DNA of 64,000 nt from Lysobacterales bacterium (GCA_019634735.1 JAHCAT010000006.1:124001-188000), one strand, 5' to 3'; positions 48,811-57,397 are shown, numbered from the stretch's first letter. Numbers and translations: made by a program. The notes: generated by a model from the sequence alone, not told the origin.

Positions 48811-49130
48811 GGCGGGTTTCTCCCTGGTCTGCCCAGCCTTTTACCTGCTCCCCCCGGGAACGGCAAGAAAACAACTGTGACGGAGGCGGCTACGCGCGCG
48901 GCCGGGACCCCGCCGCGCCGTCGACGACCCCGCGGATGGGGCGTTCGCCGGACGATGCCCCCTCGCGGCCATCACCTGGCCGCCAGATTTCAGGGGCAGA
49001 CCTCTTGTCCACCCATCGGCGGCTTCCGGACGCCGCCGATCCCGCGGGTGGCGCTCTCCGGCCGCAGCAGAGCGCAGAACCCGTCCAGCTCGGTCCCGAG
49101 TCCCGAGTACCGAGTCCCGAGTCCCGCGCC
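48811..49130. other. Intergenic region upstream of the TonB-type gene
   Basis: The 320 bases contain no gene. The right part presumably holds the promoter of the TonB-type gene, although I find no convincing -35/-10 pair. The last 39 bases before the neighbouring stop codon are the heptamer array. Confidence 0.5.
49092..49130. repeat. Short heptamer array abutting a stop codon
   Basis: The unit GTCCCGA occurs about five times, one with a base change (GTACCGA). It ends immediately at the stop codon of the 49131-50162 gene. On that gene's coding strand it reads GGGACTC units right after TAA and GGCGC. Confidence 0.85.
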
Positions 49131-50162
49131 TTAGCGCTCCACCACCGGCCACTCGATGCGGGTGACCAGCGCGTCCTCGGGCGTGTCGCCAGGATCGCTC
49201 ACATAGATCTGCCGGATCGGCGCGCCGCGCTCCAGGCCCAGCGAGCGCGCATGGGCGTCGAGCCGGGCGACGGCATCGGCAAGCCCGGCGTAGGGCCCGA
49301 TGTGTTCCCCGACCAGGGCGGGCCCGGCCGGCAACTGCAGCAATTCGATGTCGCTGCCGTCGGGACGCCAGCCGGCGCCGGCCCGCACCGGGAGCGCCGC
49401 CTGGAACCGCCATACCGCCGGATCCGGCGTGGCGGTGAGGGTGAGCGGCTGGCCGGCGATGTCCAGCGACTGCGCGGCGGCGTGCTCGAGCAGCTGGCCA
49501 TACAGGGCGCCCAGGCTCGCCGAGATCTGCGCCAGGTCATCGGCCGGCGCGCTTCCGGCGAGGGCGATGACCTCCAGTGCCCGCATCTGTTCGGGTCGCA
49601 CCGACAGGTCGGAGACATCCACCAGCGGCGCCGACTCCAGCACGGTCTTCAGCGCTGCCAGGCCCCTTTCGTAGTCATCGCCGACCGCGCGGCCGATGAA
49701 CCCGAAGCCGAGCCAGCGCATCAGCGGACCGCGCAGCGTGCTGCGGAAACGCCAGGTGACCGTGCTGCCGGCCTCGCCGCGGGGCACGATCAGGAAGCGC
49801 GCCTGCGCCGGCTCGTCGAAGCCCTCGAAGGCCACCGCGGTGACCACCAGGCCCGGCGCTTCGCTCTGCGTGATGCTGAGGCTGCCGGTTCCGACCTCGG
49901 CGTTTCCGCGCCAGTGCAGGCGCGCGCCGACGCCGGCCGCCGGTCCCTCGTAACGGTAGCTGGCGTCCGGATCGCGCGCCGCCCAGGGCGACCATTCATT
50001 GAAGCGCGACAGATCGTCCACCAGGGCATGAACCTGCCCCGGCGGGCGATCGACATCGATGCTGCGCTCGACCTCGACATGGCCCGGCAGCAGAAAGCCA
50101 CCCACCACGAATACCAGTGCCAGGACCAGCAGCACGGCCAGCAACCACTTCAGGATTTTCAT
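49131..50162 (-). CDS. SRPBCC domain protein with a GyrI-like effector-binding domain
   Basis: The 343-residue protein begins with a hydrophobic segment (about 5-26) that should anchor or export it. Residues 28-165 form an SRPBCC/START-like ligand pocket (VERSIDVDRPPGQVHALV, DLSRFNEWSPW). Residues 175-343 resemble the GyrI/AraC effector-binding fold (HIGPYAGLADAVARLDAHARSLGL and a closing ALVTRIEWPV). Both halves are ligand-binding modules, so it probably binds a small molecule or lipid at the membrane. No catalytic role can be stated. Confidence 0.78.
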   Translation of the reverse strand: MKILKWLLAVLLVLALVFVVGGFLLPGHVEVERSIDVDRPPGQVHALVDDLSRFNEWSPWAARDPDASYRYEGPAAGVGARLHWRGNAEVGTGSLSITQSEAPGLVVTAVAFEGFDEPAQARFLIVPRGEAGSTVTWRFRSTLRGPLMRWLGFGFIGRAVGDDYERGLAALKTVLESAPLVDVSDLSVRPEQMRALEVIALAGSAPADDLAQISASLGALYGQLLEHAAAQSLDIAGQPLTLTATPDPAVWRFQAALPVRAGAGWRPDGSDIELLQLPAGPALVGEHIGPYAGLADAVARLDAHARSLGLERGAPIRQIYVSDPGDTPEDALVTRIEWPVVER

Positions 50163-50492
50163 GTCCGACCTCCCCGTAGGAGCGGAAGTCTAGCCCGGAT
50201 GATCCAAGGAACCGCTACTGCGGACGCCGCTCCGGGCGCGGTGGCGCGGCATCGACGGACTCGCTGCGCGTCCCCGGGAGCGCCCGGCTCGCCGGCAATC
50301 CCGGTACCCATCGGTCGCGGCCACGACCAGACACGCGCCACTCCCGGGAGGACGGCGGCGACGCACCAAGACGCGGCGCGACGGACGATGCAGCAGGAGG
50401 ATGCGGGGGAACTTGCTTGAATGCCCTCCCCGCGCTGGGCTGTCGCGGGGAGGGTGGCAATGGTCACGGGCCGGCGTTGCGCCGGCTCGCCT
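50163..50492. other. Gene-free region with two hairpins after the histone-like gene
   Basis: At 50424-50454 a perfect 11-bp stem (CCCTCCCCGCG and CGCGGGGAGGG, 9-base loop) and at 50470-50486 a 7-bp stem (GCCGGCG, TTG, CGCCGGC) follow the stop of the 50493-51014 gene. Neither has a U tract on the minus strand, but the pair probably marks the mRNA 3' end. I see nothing recognisable in 50163-50420. Confidence 0.5.
50424..50454 (-). terminator. Hairpin 3' of the histone-like gene
   Basis: This is a perfect 11-bp inverted repeat with a 9-base loop, 38 bases past the stop codon. It lacks the U run of a classical terminator. Confidence 0.4.
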
Positions 50493-51014
50493 TTACTGCA
50501 GGTTGGTGCTCGGCGGCTGGGCGATCGGCTGCGGGACCGGGGTCACCGCCGCCTTGCGCGGGGCAGGCTTCTTCTTGGCGGCCGGCTTCTTGGCCGCGGC
50601 CTTCTTGGGAGCCGCCTTCTTGGCAGCCTTCTTCGGCGCAGCCTTCTTGGCTGCCGGCTTCTTGGCCGCGACCTTCTTGGCCGCCTTCTTCGGTGCAGCC
50701 TTCTTGGCTGCCGGCTTCTTCGCTGCCTTCTTCACTGCCTTCTTGGCGGCCTTCTTGGCTGCCGGCTTCTTGGCAGCCTTCTTCGCTGCCTTCTTCGCTG
50801 CCGGCTTCTTGGCAACCTTCTTCGCTGCCTTCTTCGCTGCCGGCTTCTTGGCTACCTTCTTGGCGGCCTTCTTCGGGGCGGCCTTCTTGGCAGCCTTCTT
50901 GGCCGCCGGCTTCTTGGCGGCAACCTTCTTCGCGGCGACCTTCTTGGCGGCCGGCTTCTTGGCGGCCTTCTTGGCCGCAGGTTTCTTCGCGGTGGTCTTC
51001 TTGGCAGTAGCCAT
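50493..51014 (-). CDS. Histone H1-like lysine/alanine/proline-rich DNA-binding protein
   Basis: The 173-residue protein starts at 51014 (MATAKKTTAKKPAAKKAAKK). Most of its length is imperfect repeats of KKAAx and KKPAA, highly basic and without aromatic or acidic residues. The last 25 residues (APRKAAVTPVPQPIAQPP) are different. It resembles bacterial H1-like proteins and the tail of Pseudomonas AlgP, and probably binds DNA or RNA nonspecifically. The ORF would extend 22 codons upstream, but an AGGAG twelve bases before this ATG and the MATAKK start fit better. Repeat number may vary between strains. Confidence 0.85.
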   Translation of the reverse strand: MATAKKTTAKKPAAKKAAKKPAAKKVAAKKVAAKKPAAKKAAKKAAPKKAAKKVAKKPAAKKAAKKVAKKPAAKKAAKKAAKKPAAKKAAKKAVKKAAKKPAAKKAAPKKAAKKVAAKKPAAKKAAPKKAAKKAAPKKAAAKKPAAKKKPAPRKAAVTPVPQPIAQPPSTNLQ

Positions 51015-51264
51015 GATTGGTCTTAGCTCCTCGTTAGTGGTTGTGTGTGTTGCCCAGTGAAACTCAAACGCAATACGCACCGACCGGCCGGGACTGGCTT
51101 CAGTCCCGGGCGACCTGTGCGGTCGAAAAAAAGAGGGAAGGGTGGCGGCTCGCGGCCTGGTCGCCGCGTCGGGGGTTCAGGTTGTCAGATCGCTGGAACC
51201 GATTCAGCACTTTGTCGATGCTCTTAAGAGCGACGCCGCCGGGGTGCAACCGTGGTTTGCGCAG
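51015..51264 (-). promoter_or_regulatory. Long structured leader of the histone-like gene
   Basis: The predicted leader is about 244 bases. In transcript order it has a 12-base palindrome GCTCTTAAGAGC (51231-51220), a run of seven U (51132-51126) and a small hairpin CGACC/GGTCG (51125-51111). A perfect 9-bp hairpin CCGGGACTG/CAGTCCCGG with a 4-base loop follows (51109-51088). The ribosome site and start lie about 70 bases further on. Function is inferred only. Confidence 0.4.
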
Positions 51265-51293
51265 AAACTAATCACTTGCCCGCACGGTGTCAA
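51265..51293 (-). promoter_or_regulatory. Likely sigma70 promoter of the histone-like gene
   Basis: The minus strand has a perfect -35 box TTGACA (51293-51288), 17 bases, then TAGTTT (51270-51265), a partial -10 match. Transcription would begin near 51258. Confidence 0.55.
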
Positions 51294-51415
51294 TCGTCTA
51301 GACGCAAAAAAGGTCGCGGGTTTCTCACCGCCGTCGGCGTCGGCATCGTCGTCGCCGATGTCGGCGTATCCGATCTGCGTCCGATACGCGTTCCGGAGAC
51401 GCGCCGAGGTGGGAC

Positions 51416-51811
51416 TCAGTCGTCCTCGCCCTCGATCAGGTCGGCGTAGGCGTCCGGGTCGAGCAGATCTTCGAGTTCGGCGGGATCGGACGGCCGGACG
51501 ACCAGGATCCAGCCTTCGCCGTAGGCGTCCTCATTGATGGTCTCGGGCTTGTCGGACAGCGCGGCGTTGACCGCCACGACCTCGCCGGACACCGGGCTGT
51601 AGACGTCCGAAGCGGCCTTCACCGACTCGACCACCGCGCAGCCGTTGCCGGCGTCGACGGTGTCGCCGACGCGCGGCAGTTCGACGTAGACCAGGTCGCC
51701 GAGCAGGCCCTGTGCGTGGTCCGAGATGCCGATGGTGACCAGGCCCTCGTCGTCGAGACGGGCCCACTCGTGGCTCTTGAGGAACTTCAGGTCGCCAGGA
51801 ATCTCGGACAT
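51416..51811 (-). CDS. gcvH: Glycine cleavage system H protein
   Basis: The 131-residue lipoyl carrier has the attachment Lys65 in [13 protein letters not shown], and the family N-terminus ([22 protein letters not shown]). It shuttles the aminomethyl group between GcvP, GcvT and Lpd. A GGGGGAGG ribosome site lies eight bases before the ATG. It lies 76 bases downstream of gcvT on the same strand. gcvP is not in the window. Confidence 0.97.
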   Translation of the reverse strand: MSEIPGDLKFLKSHEWARLDDEGLVTIGISDHAQGLLGDLVYVELPRVGDTVDAGNGCAVVESVKAASDVYSPVSGEVVAVNAALSDKPETINEDAYGEGWILVVRPSDPAELEDLLDPDAYADLIEGEDD

Positions 51812-51887
51812 GGTTGCAGCCTCCCCCGTTGGTGCGATGGATTCTAGTGAAGCGGCGCCGCCGACGCCACGGACCTGCGCCGCCGGA

Positions 51888-52973
51888 TCAGACGCCGGGA
51901 CGGGCGACGCCGTCGCGCACGAACGGCGGCTGCACGATGCGCACCGGCAACTCGCGGCCGCGGATGTCCACCGTCGCCGGCCCGGGTTCGCCGGCCGGGA
52001 TCCTGGCGAGGGCGATCGACTTGCCGACGGTCGGCGAGAAGCTGCCGGAGGTCACCTCGCCTTCGCCGCCCGCGCAGGTCACCCGCTGGCCGTGGCGCAG
52101 CACCCCGCGCTCGTCCAGCACCAGGCCGACCAGTTGCCTGGGCACCCCGGCAGCGACCTGGGCGGCCAGCGCGTCGCGGCCGATGAAGTCGCGCCCGCCG
52201 GCCATCGACACCGTCCACGCCAGGCCCGATTCCAGCGGCGACGTGGTGCGGTCCATGTCCTGGCCGTAGAGGTTCATGCCGGCCTCGAGGCGCAGGGTGT
52301 CCCGCGCGCCCAGCCCGCAGGGCACCACCCCGGCGTCGAGCAGATCCTGCCAGAACGCTTCGGCACGGCCGGCCGGCAGCACCACCTCGAAGCCGTCCTC
52401 CCCGGTGTAGCCGGTGCGGGCGATGAACAGCTCCTCCTGCTCCAGGAAGGCGAAGCGCGCCAGGGCGTCAGCCGAGGTCGCGACGTCGCCCCCCAGCACG
52501 GCGGCGACACGCGCCCGGGCGTTGGGTCCCTGGACGGCGACCATGGCCAGCTCGGGACGCTCGCGCACGCTCACCCCGAATCCGCCGGCGTGGCCTTGCA
52601 GCCACTCCAGGTCGGCCTCGCGGGTGGCGGCGTTGACCACCAGGCGGTAATCGTGCCCGGCACGGCGGTACACGATCAGGTCGTCGATGACGCCGCCGGA
52701 CGGCTCCAGCATGCAGGTGTAGAGGGCCCGGCCGGGACCCTTCAGGCGATCGACGTCGTTCGCCATCAGCCGACGCAGGAAGTCGCGGCAGCCCTCGCCC
52801 TGCAGGTCGACCACGGTCATGTGCGAGACATCGAACATGCCGCAGTCGCGCCGCACCGCATGGTGCTCGTCGATCTGGGAGCCGTAGTTGATCGGCATGT
52901 CCCAGCCGCCGAAGTCGACCATGCGGGCGCCGAGCCTGCGATGCGCTTCATTGAGGGGGGTGGCCTTGGCCAT
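51888..52973 (-). CDS. gcvT: Glycine cleavage system T protein (aminomethyltransferase)
   Basis: The 361-residue enzyme transfers the methylene of the H-protein adduct to tetrahydrofolate, releasing ammonia. Family marks are [21 protein letters not shown], the FDVSHM loop with catalytic Asp (NDVDR), [25 protein letters not shown] and the C-terminal barrel domain ([12 protein letters not shown]). AAGGAG lies five bases before the ATG. The upstream gap of 96 bases is too short for a tandem glycine riboswitch. Confidence 0.97.
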   Translation of the reverse strand: MAKATPLNEAHRRLGARMVDFGGWDMPINYGSQIDEHHAVRRDCGMFDVSHMTVVDLQGEGCRDFLRRLMANDVDRLKGPGRALYTCMLEPSGGVIDDLIVYRRAGHDYRLVVNAATREADLEWLQGHAGGFGVSVRERPELAMVAVQGPNARARVAAVLGGDVATSADALARFAFLEQEELFIARTGYTGEDGFEVVLPAGRAEAFWQDLLDAGVVPCGLGARDTLRLEAGMNLYGQDMDRTTSPLESGLAWTVSMAGGRDFIGRDALAAQVAAGVPRQLVGLVLDERGVLRHGQRVTCAGGEGEVTSGSFSPTVGKSIALARIPAGEPGPATVDIRGRELPVRIVQPPFVRDGVARPGV

Positions 52974-53033
52974 GGGATCTCCTTGCTCGACGGCATCGGA
53001 CTGCGATGGCGCGCAACTATATATGCGTCGCGG

Positions 53034-53054
53034 CCGGGCCCGCGTGCGGCCCGG
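53034..53054 (-). terminator. Inverted repeat after the iron permease gene
   Basis: CCGGGCC (53034-53040) and GGCCCGG (53048-53054) form a 7-bp stem with a 7-base loop, 15 bases past the stop at 53070. There is no U tract directly after it, so this is only a possible terminator. Confidence 0.3.
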
Positions 53055-53069
53055 CGCCCGGTCGACCGC

Positions 53070-54746
53070 TCAGTCCGCGCTCGTGGCGCCGGGCCGGCCG
53101 GGTACCGATGGCCCGTTCTGCAACCGGACCAGCCACCAGATCGGCAACAGGCCGGCCAGCACCAGGCCCAGTGCCGGGCGCGCCGCCTCCCGCCAGAGTC
53201 CTTCGGAAGTCAGCGCATAGATCCGGATCGCCAGCGTGTCCCAGCCGAACGGCCGCAACATGAGGGTCGCCGGCAGTTCCTTCATCACCTCGATGGCGAC
53301 CAGCAGCAGGGCGGCGAGCACGCTCGGCCTCAGCATCGGCAGCGTCAGCAGCAGGCGCCGCCAGGCACCCGCGCCCAGACTGCGCGCCGCCTCCGGCAGG
53401 GATGGCCGCAACAGGGCCAGCCCCGCGGCAAGCGGTTCGGCCGACGCCCTCAGGAAACGGGCCTGCAAGGCCAGCAGCAGGGCGCCCAGCGTGCCCGTCA
53501 GCAGCACCCCGTCGGCACCCGCCGCCGCGAGTCCGCGCTCGACCGACAGCAGGCCCAGCAGCAGGCCGGCGGCCAGAACCGTGCCGGGCACGCCGTAGCC
53601 GAGCGTCGACAGCGCGAGCACGCCACCCAGCGCGGGCCGGGATGCCGCCCGCCTGCGCAGCAGCGCCTGGACCAGGCCGGCACCCACCAGCAGGACCGCG
53701 GCCAGTGCACCCAGGCGGACGGTATTGCCCAGGGCACGCAGCTCCGTTGCGCTCCAGGACAGCTCCGGCAGGGACCAGGCCAGCAACTGCACCAGCGGCA
53801 ACACGAACGCCAGCAACAGGAGCATCGCCTGCGCCAGGATCGCGATGCTCGCCGCCGGTCCTCGCAGGCGCTGCCGGGTCGCAGGACGCAGGCGCGCGTC
53901 GTATTGCCGCTGCCGTGCCCGTGCGCGCCACTCGGCAAGCAGCAGCACGGCGGCCAGCAGCAGGCCGAGCGACGCCAACTGCGCGGCGGCCGGCAGCGAG
54001 TACAGCCCGAACCAGGTCTTGTAGACCGCCGTGGTCAGCGTCTCGACGCCAAGCAGGCTGACGGCGCCGAACTCGGCCAGGGTCTCCAGCAGGGCAAGGC
54101 CGAGTCCGGCCATCAGGGCCGGACGCAGCAGCGGCAGGCGGATCCGCCAGAAGGTGCGCCAGCGACCCAGGCCCAGCGAACGCGCCGCTTCGGCGGGCGC
54201 CTCGCCCTGGCGCAGCAGGGCGGACCGCACCGTCAGATAGACGTAGGGGTAGAGACACAGCACCAGCAGCGCAGCCGCCCACGGCCAGCCGTTGGGGCTG
54301 AACAGCGCGGCGCGGCTGCCGGTCGCCGCCCGCCAGGCCGACTGCACCGGCCCCGCGTAGTCGAGCAGGCCGATCGCGACGAAGGCCACGACATAGGTCG
54401 GCAGCGCCAATGGCAGCAGCAGCGCCCACTCGAACAGGCGACGGCCCGGATAGTCGTGGCGTGCGTTGAGCCAGGCGCAGGCGGTACCGAGCACCGCGCA
54501 GCCGATGCCGACCGCCAGCAGCAGGGCCCCGGTATTGGCCAGGGCGCCCGGCAGGACATGGGCACGCAGGTGCGCCCAGGTTTCCGGCGCCGGCGTGGCC
54601 CAGGCCAGGGCCAGTCCGGACAGGGCGAGCAGCAGGGGCGTGGCGAGCAACAGTGCGGCAAGCCAGGGCAGGCCCCGGCGCGCCGCGGCCGACCAGGACA
54701 CGCGGCGGCCTGCACGGGTCGTCCCGGCGTCGGTCGTCGAATTCAT
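53070..54746 (-). CDS. Iron(III) ABC transporter permease (FbpB-like)
   Basis: The 558-residue protein is a duplicated permease with about 12 helices. Two EAA loops contact the ATPase: EAARSLGLGRWRTFWRIRLP near 190 and EAARSLGAGAWRRLLLTLP near 450. This fused form is usual for FbpB/SfuB iron transporters. The start at 54746 gives a short Thr/Arg-rich cytoplasmic tail. It follows the binding-protein gene by 74 bases. No ATP-binding subunit gene adjoins it. Confidence 0.9.
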   Translation of the reverse strand: MNSTTDAGTTRAGRRVSWSAAARRGLPWLAALLLATPLLLALSGLALAWATPAPETWAHLRAHVLPGALANTGALLLAVGIGCAVLGTACAWLNARHDYPGRRLFEWALLLPLALPTYVVAFVAIGLLDYAGPVQSAWRAATGSRAALFSPNGWPWAAALLVLCLYPYVYLTVRSALLRQGEAPAEAARSLGLGRWRTFWRIRLPLLRPALMAGLGLALLETLAEFGAVSLLGVETLTTAVYKTWFGLYSLPAAAQLASLGLLLAAVLLLAEWRARARQRQYDARLRPATRQRLRGPAASIAILAQAMLLLLAFVLPLVQLLAWSLPELSWSATELRALGNTVRLGALAAVLLVGAGLVQALLRRRAASRPALGGVLALSTLGYGVPGTVLAAGLLLGLLSVERGLAAAGADGVLLTGTLGALLLALQARFLRASAEPLAAGLALLRPSLPEAARSLGAGAWRRLLLTLPMLRPSVLAALLLVAIEVMKELPATLMLRPFGWDTLAIRIYALTSEGLWREAARPALGLVLAGLLPIWWLVRLQNGPSVPGRPGATSAD

Positions 54747-54820
54747 CGCCGCATGCTACCCGCCGCCGGTCGCGGGCTGGGCGCGGCCCTCCTTGCCGCC
54801 TCCGACCGCGGCAACCGGCT

Positions 54821-55816
54821 TCAGCGGTAGCCGGCCCGGTCCATCAGTCGCACCGCCTGGGCCTGGCGGCGGCCGGCCTGGGCGATGTTGCGGTCGTCGG
54901 CTCGGAAGCCGCCCCAGGCGGCGACGTCGGCGTTCGGCTCGATGCCGGGCCGCACCGCGAATTCGAAGTCGATGTCGGCGAACTGTCGCTGGGCGGATTC
55001 CGACAGCAGCCATTCGATGAAGCGACGCGCCAGCTCGGGCTGGCGGCCGTGCCGGACCAGACCGGCGCCGGTGACGTTGACGTGGACGCCGGACTCGCCC
55101 TGGCCCTGGTTGGGCCAGAACACCGCAACCGGCAGATCCGCCCGGTCCCTGGCGAGTCGACCGTAATAGTAGGTATTGACGATGCCGACGTCGCACTGGC
55201 CGGCGGCGATGGCGCTTACCACCAGGGTGTCGTCGGCGAACGGTGGCGCGGCGAGGTTGGCCACCCAGCCGCGAACGATCCGCTCGGCGGCTTCCTCGCC
55301 GTGGCGGTCGATCAGCATCGCCACCAGCGACTGGTTGTAGACCTTGCGCGACGAGCGCAGGCACAGCCGACCCTTCCACTTCGGGTCGGCCAGGTCCTCG
55401 TAGGTGGACAACTCGCCGGCAGGCAGCCGTTCGGTGGAGCGGACGATCACGCGGGCGCGTTCGGTGATCGCGTACCAGTGGCCGTCGGGATCGCGGAACG
55501 CGGCTGGCACCACCTGGTCGAGGCGCTCGGACTGCAGCGGCGCCAGCACGCCGCGCTCGGTGGCCAGCCAGAGGTTGCCGGCATCGACGGTGATCAGCAC
55601 GTCGGCGCGGGTGCGCTCGCCTTCCGCGGCAAGGCGTTCGATCAGCACCTGGGCCTGGTCGGTGAGCAGTTGCACCGGCACCCCGGTCTGCGCGGTCCAG
55701 GCGTCAAGGATCGGCGTGAGCAGGGGCTCCTTCCGCTCGCTGTAGACCACCAGCGAATCTGCGGCGGCAGGCGCGGACAGCGCCAGGGCAAGGACGAGCA
55801 AGGGAAGTCGGCGCAT
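54821..55816 (-). CDS. Iron(III) ABC transporter substrate-binding protein (FbpA-like)
   Basis: The 331-residue periplasmic protein has a signal peptide cleaved near residue 19. The mature N-terminus (DSLVVYSERKEPLLTPIL) and the NTYYYGRL tyrosines are typical of ferric-ion binding proteins that use Tyr ligands. A Fur box lies 15 bases upstream of the start codon, so it is iron-repressed. The ribosome site is weak. The gene order binding protein then permease is standard. Confidence 0.93.
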   Translation of the reverse strand: MRRLPLLVLALALSAPAAADSLVVYSERKEPLLTPILDAWTAQTGVPVQLLTDQAQVLIERLAAEGERTRADVLITVDAGNLWLATERGVLAPLQSERLDQVVPAAFRDPDGHWYAITERARVIVRSTERLPAGELSTYEDLADPKWKGRLCLRSSRKVYNQSLVAMLIDRHGEEAAERIVRGWVANLAAPPFADDTLVVSAIAAGQCDVGIVNTYYYGRLARDRADLPVAVFWPNQGQGESGVHVNVTGAGLVRHGRQPELARRFIEWLLSESAQRQFADIDFEFAVRPGIEPNADVAAWGGFRADDRNIAQAGRRQAQAVRLMDRAGYR

Positions 55817-55831
55817 GGCGGGTCCGGATCA

Positions 55832-55850
55832 GTTGCGAATGATTCGCATT
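55832..55850 (-). promoter_or_regulatory. Fur box of the iron ABC operon
   Basis: On the minus strand the 19 bases read AATGCGAATCATTCGCAAC. The core TGCGAAT/ATTCGCA is a perfect 7-1-7 palindrome centred at 55841. This is a close match to proteobacterial Fur operators. It sits where Fur would block the promoter of the binding-protein gene. Confidence 0.88.
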
Positions 55851-55913
55851 AAACATCGGATCGCCGGCACCCGCAATCCCGACCCGCGCGCATTCACCGC
55901 GGGATCCAGGCGA

Positions 55914-56348
55914 TCAGTCGATGGGCCGCACCGTCAGCGTGACGCCGTCGGTGGCGACGACGCGGACCCGCGAACCGGCCAGGGCGTCGGGCCCGGTGAT
56001 CGTCCAGAAGGCATCGCCGATCTTCAACCGCCCGCGGCCGTCGACGATCGGCTCGAGCAGCAGGTGGTTGCCGCCGACCAGTTGCGCCGCCCGCTGGTTC
56101 AGCAGCGGGCGGTCCGAGGCTTCCACCCGGGGATGGCGCCGCCGCCATTCCCGGTAGGCCAGGATTGCCGCCAGCGACAGCACCCCGAACAGCACGAACT
56201 GCCAGACCGGCGCGATGCCGGACGCCAGCATCACCACCAGTGCGGTCAGCAACGCACCCAGGCCCAGCCAGAGCAGGAAGGCGCCCGGGTTGAACAGCTC
56301 GGCGACCATCAGCAGCAGGCCGAGCACCAGCCAGTAGAGCGCCGGCAT
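55914..56348 (-). CDS. NfeD family membrane protein
   Basis: The 144-residue protein starts at 56348 (MPALYWLVLGLLLMVAELF). It has three hydrophobic segments (about 4-22, 25-42 and 48-66) and a C-terminal OB-fold domain (GRLKIGDAFWTITGPDALAGSRVRV). NfeD proteins pair with SPFH/stomatin proteins in one operon, as here, with only five bases between. The longer frame upstream lies inside the SPFH gene. Confidence 0.9.
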   Translation of the reverse strand: MPALYWLVLGLLLMVAELFNPGAFLLWLGLGALLTALVVMLASGIAPVWQFVLFGVLSLAAILAYREWRRRHPRVEASDRPLLNQRAAQLVGGNHLLLEPIVDGRGRLKIGDAFWTITGPDALAGSRVRVVATDGVTLTVRPID

Positions 56349-56353
56349 CGTCC

Positions 56354-57304
56354 CTACTCCCGGCCGCGCTGGGGCGTTGGCGGCACGACCACCGGCGTCT
56401 TGCCCCCGCCGACCAGTTCCGAGATGCCGGCCAGGGCGCCGAGGATGCCGGTCGCCTCGGTGGGCAGGATCAGGGTCTTCTGCTGCGGCGAGGTGGCGAA
56501 CGCCTTGAGCGCCTCGACGTACTTCTGGGCGACGAAATAGTTGATCGCCTGGGTGTCGCCCTTGGCGATGGCATCGGAGACCATCTGGGTGGCGCGGGCT
56601 TCGGCCTCGGCGAGGCGCTCGCGCGCCTCGGCGTCCCGGAAGGCGGCCTCGCGGCGGCCCTCGGCTTCCAGCACGGCGGCCTGCTTCTCGCCCTCGGCGC
56701 GCAGGATCTCCGAAGCCCGGTGGCCCTCGGCCTCCAGGATGTTGGCGCGCTTCTCGCGCTCGGCCTTCATCTGCCGCGCCATCGAATCGACCAGGTCGCG
56801 CGGCGGCTGGATGTCCTTGATCTCGATGCGGTTGACCTTGATGCCCCAGGGATTGGTGGCCTGGTCGACCACCGACAGCAGCTTGGCGTTGATCTCCTCG
56901 CGCTGGCTGAGCGACTCGTCGAGGTCCATGGAGCCGATCACGGTGCGGATGTTGGTCTGCACCAGGGCGGTCATCGCCTGCTCGAGGTTGGACACCTCGT
57001 AGGCGGCCTTGGGGGAATCCAGGACCTGGAAGAAGGTGATCGCGTCGACCTTGACCACCGCGTTGTCCTTGGTGATCACGTCCTGGGACGGCACGTCGAG
57101 CACCTGCTCCATCATGTTGATCTTGCGACCGACGTCGTAGACGATCGGCACCAGCAGGCCGAGGCCCGGGTGCATGGTGTACACGTACTTGCCGAAGCGC
57201 TCGACGGTGTACTCGTAGCCCTGCGGCACGATGCGCACGCCCTTGACGAAGGCGAACACCACCAGCGCCACGATCACCCAGATCAGGATCGTCCCCATCT
57301 CCAT
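56354..57304 (-). CDS. SPFH/stomatin family protein (QmcA-like)
   Basis: The 316-residue protein has one N-terminal membrane helix (about 5-22) and the SPFH domain (RIVPQGYEYTVERFGKYVYT onward). A long coiled-coil region follows (about 190-250, EKRANILEAEGHRASEIL), then a Pro-rich tail. It is thought to form oligomeric cages or membrane microdomains and to interact with proteases. A second Met two codons later is also a possible start. It is the first gene of a two-gene unit with nfeD. Confidence 0.92.
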   Translation of the reverse strand: MEMGTILIWVIVALVVFAFVKGVRIVPQGYEYTVERFGKYVYTMHPGLGLLVPIVYDVGRKINMMEQVLDVPSQDVITKDNAVVKVDAITFFQVLDSPKAAYEVSNLEQAMTALVQTNIRTVIGSMDLDESLSQREEINAKLLSVVDQATNPWGIKVNRIEIKDIQPPRDLVDSMARQMKAEREKRANILEAEGHRASEILRAEGEKQAAVLEAEGRREAAFRDAEARERLAEAEARATQMVSDAIAKGDTQAINYFVAQKYVEALKAFATSPQQKTLILPTEATGILGALAGISELVGGGKTPVVVPPTPQRGRE

Positions 57305-57397
57305 CGCCGCTCTCCCCGGTTGGCCGGCAAGAGGATAGCCGGAGCCGCCGGGCGGCGGGGGTGCCGGAAGGCACGGGGGCGGCGGCCCCGCCGGCGC

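Noticed and set aside
53012-53024. ATATAT-rich stretch before gcvT as a promoter -10 box
   Set aside because: No -35-like sequence is found 16-18 bases upstream on the minus strand, so I did not list it.
52974-53069. Glycine riboswitch before gcvT
   Set aside because: Only 96 bases lie between the genes and none of the conserved aptamer helices is visible; a tandem glycine aptamer would not fit.
51726-54830. Plus-strand frame of 1034 codons opposite gcvT and the iron permease
   Set aside because: Gln/Arg/Gly-rich shadow crossing two clear genes on the other strand.
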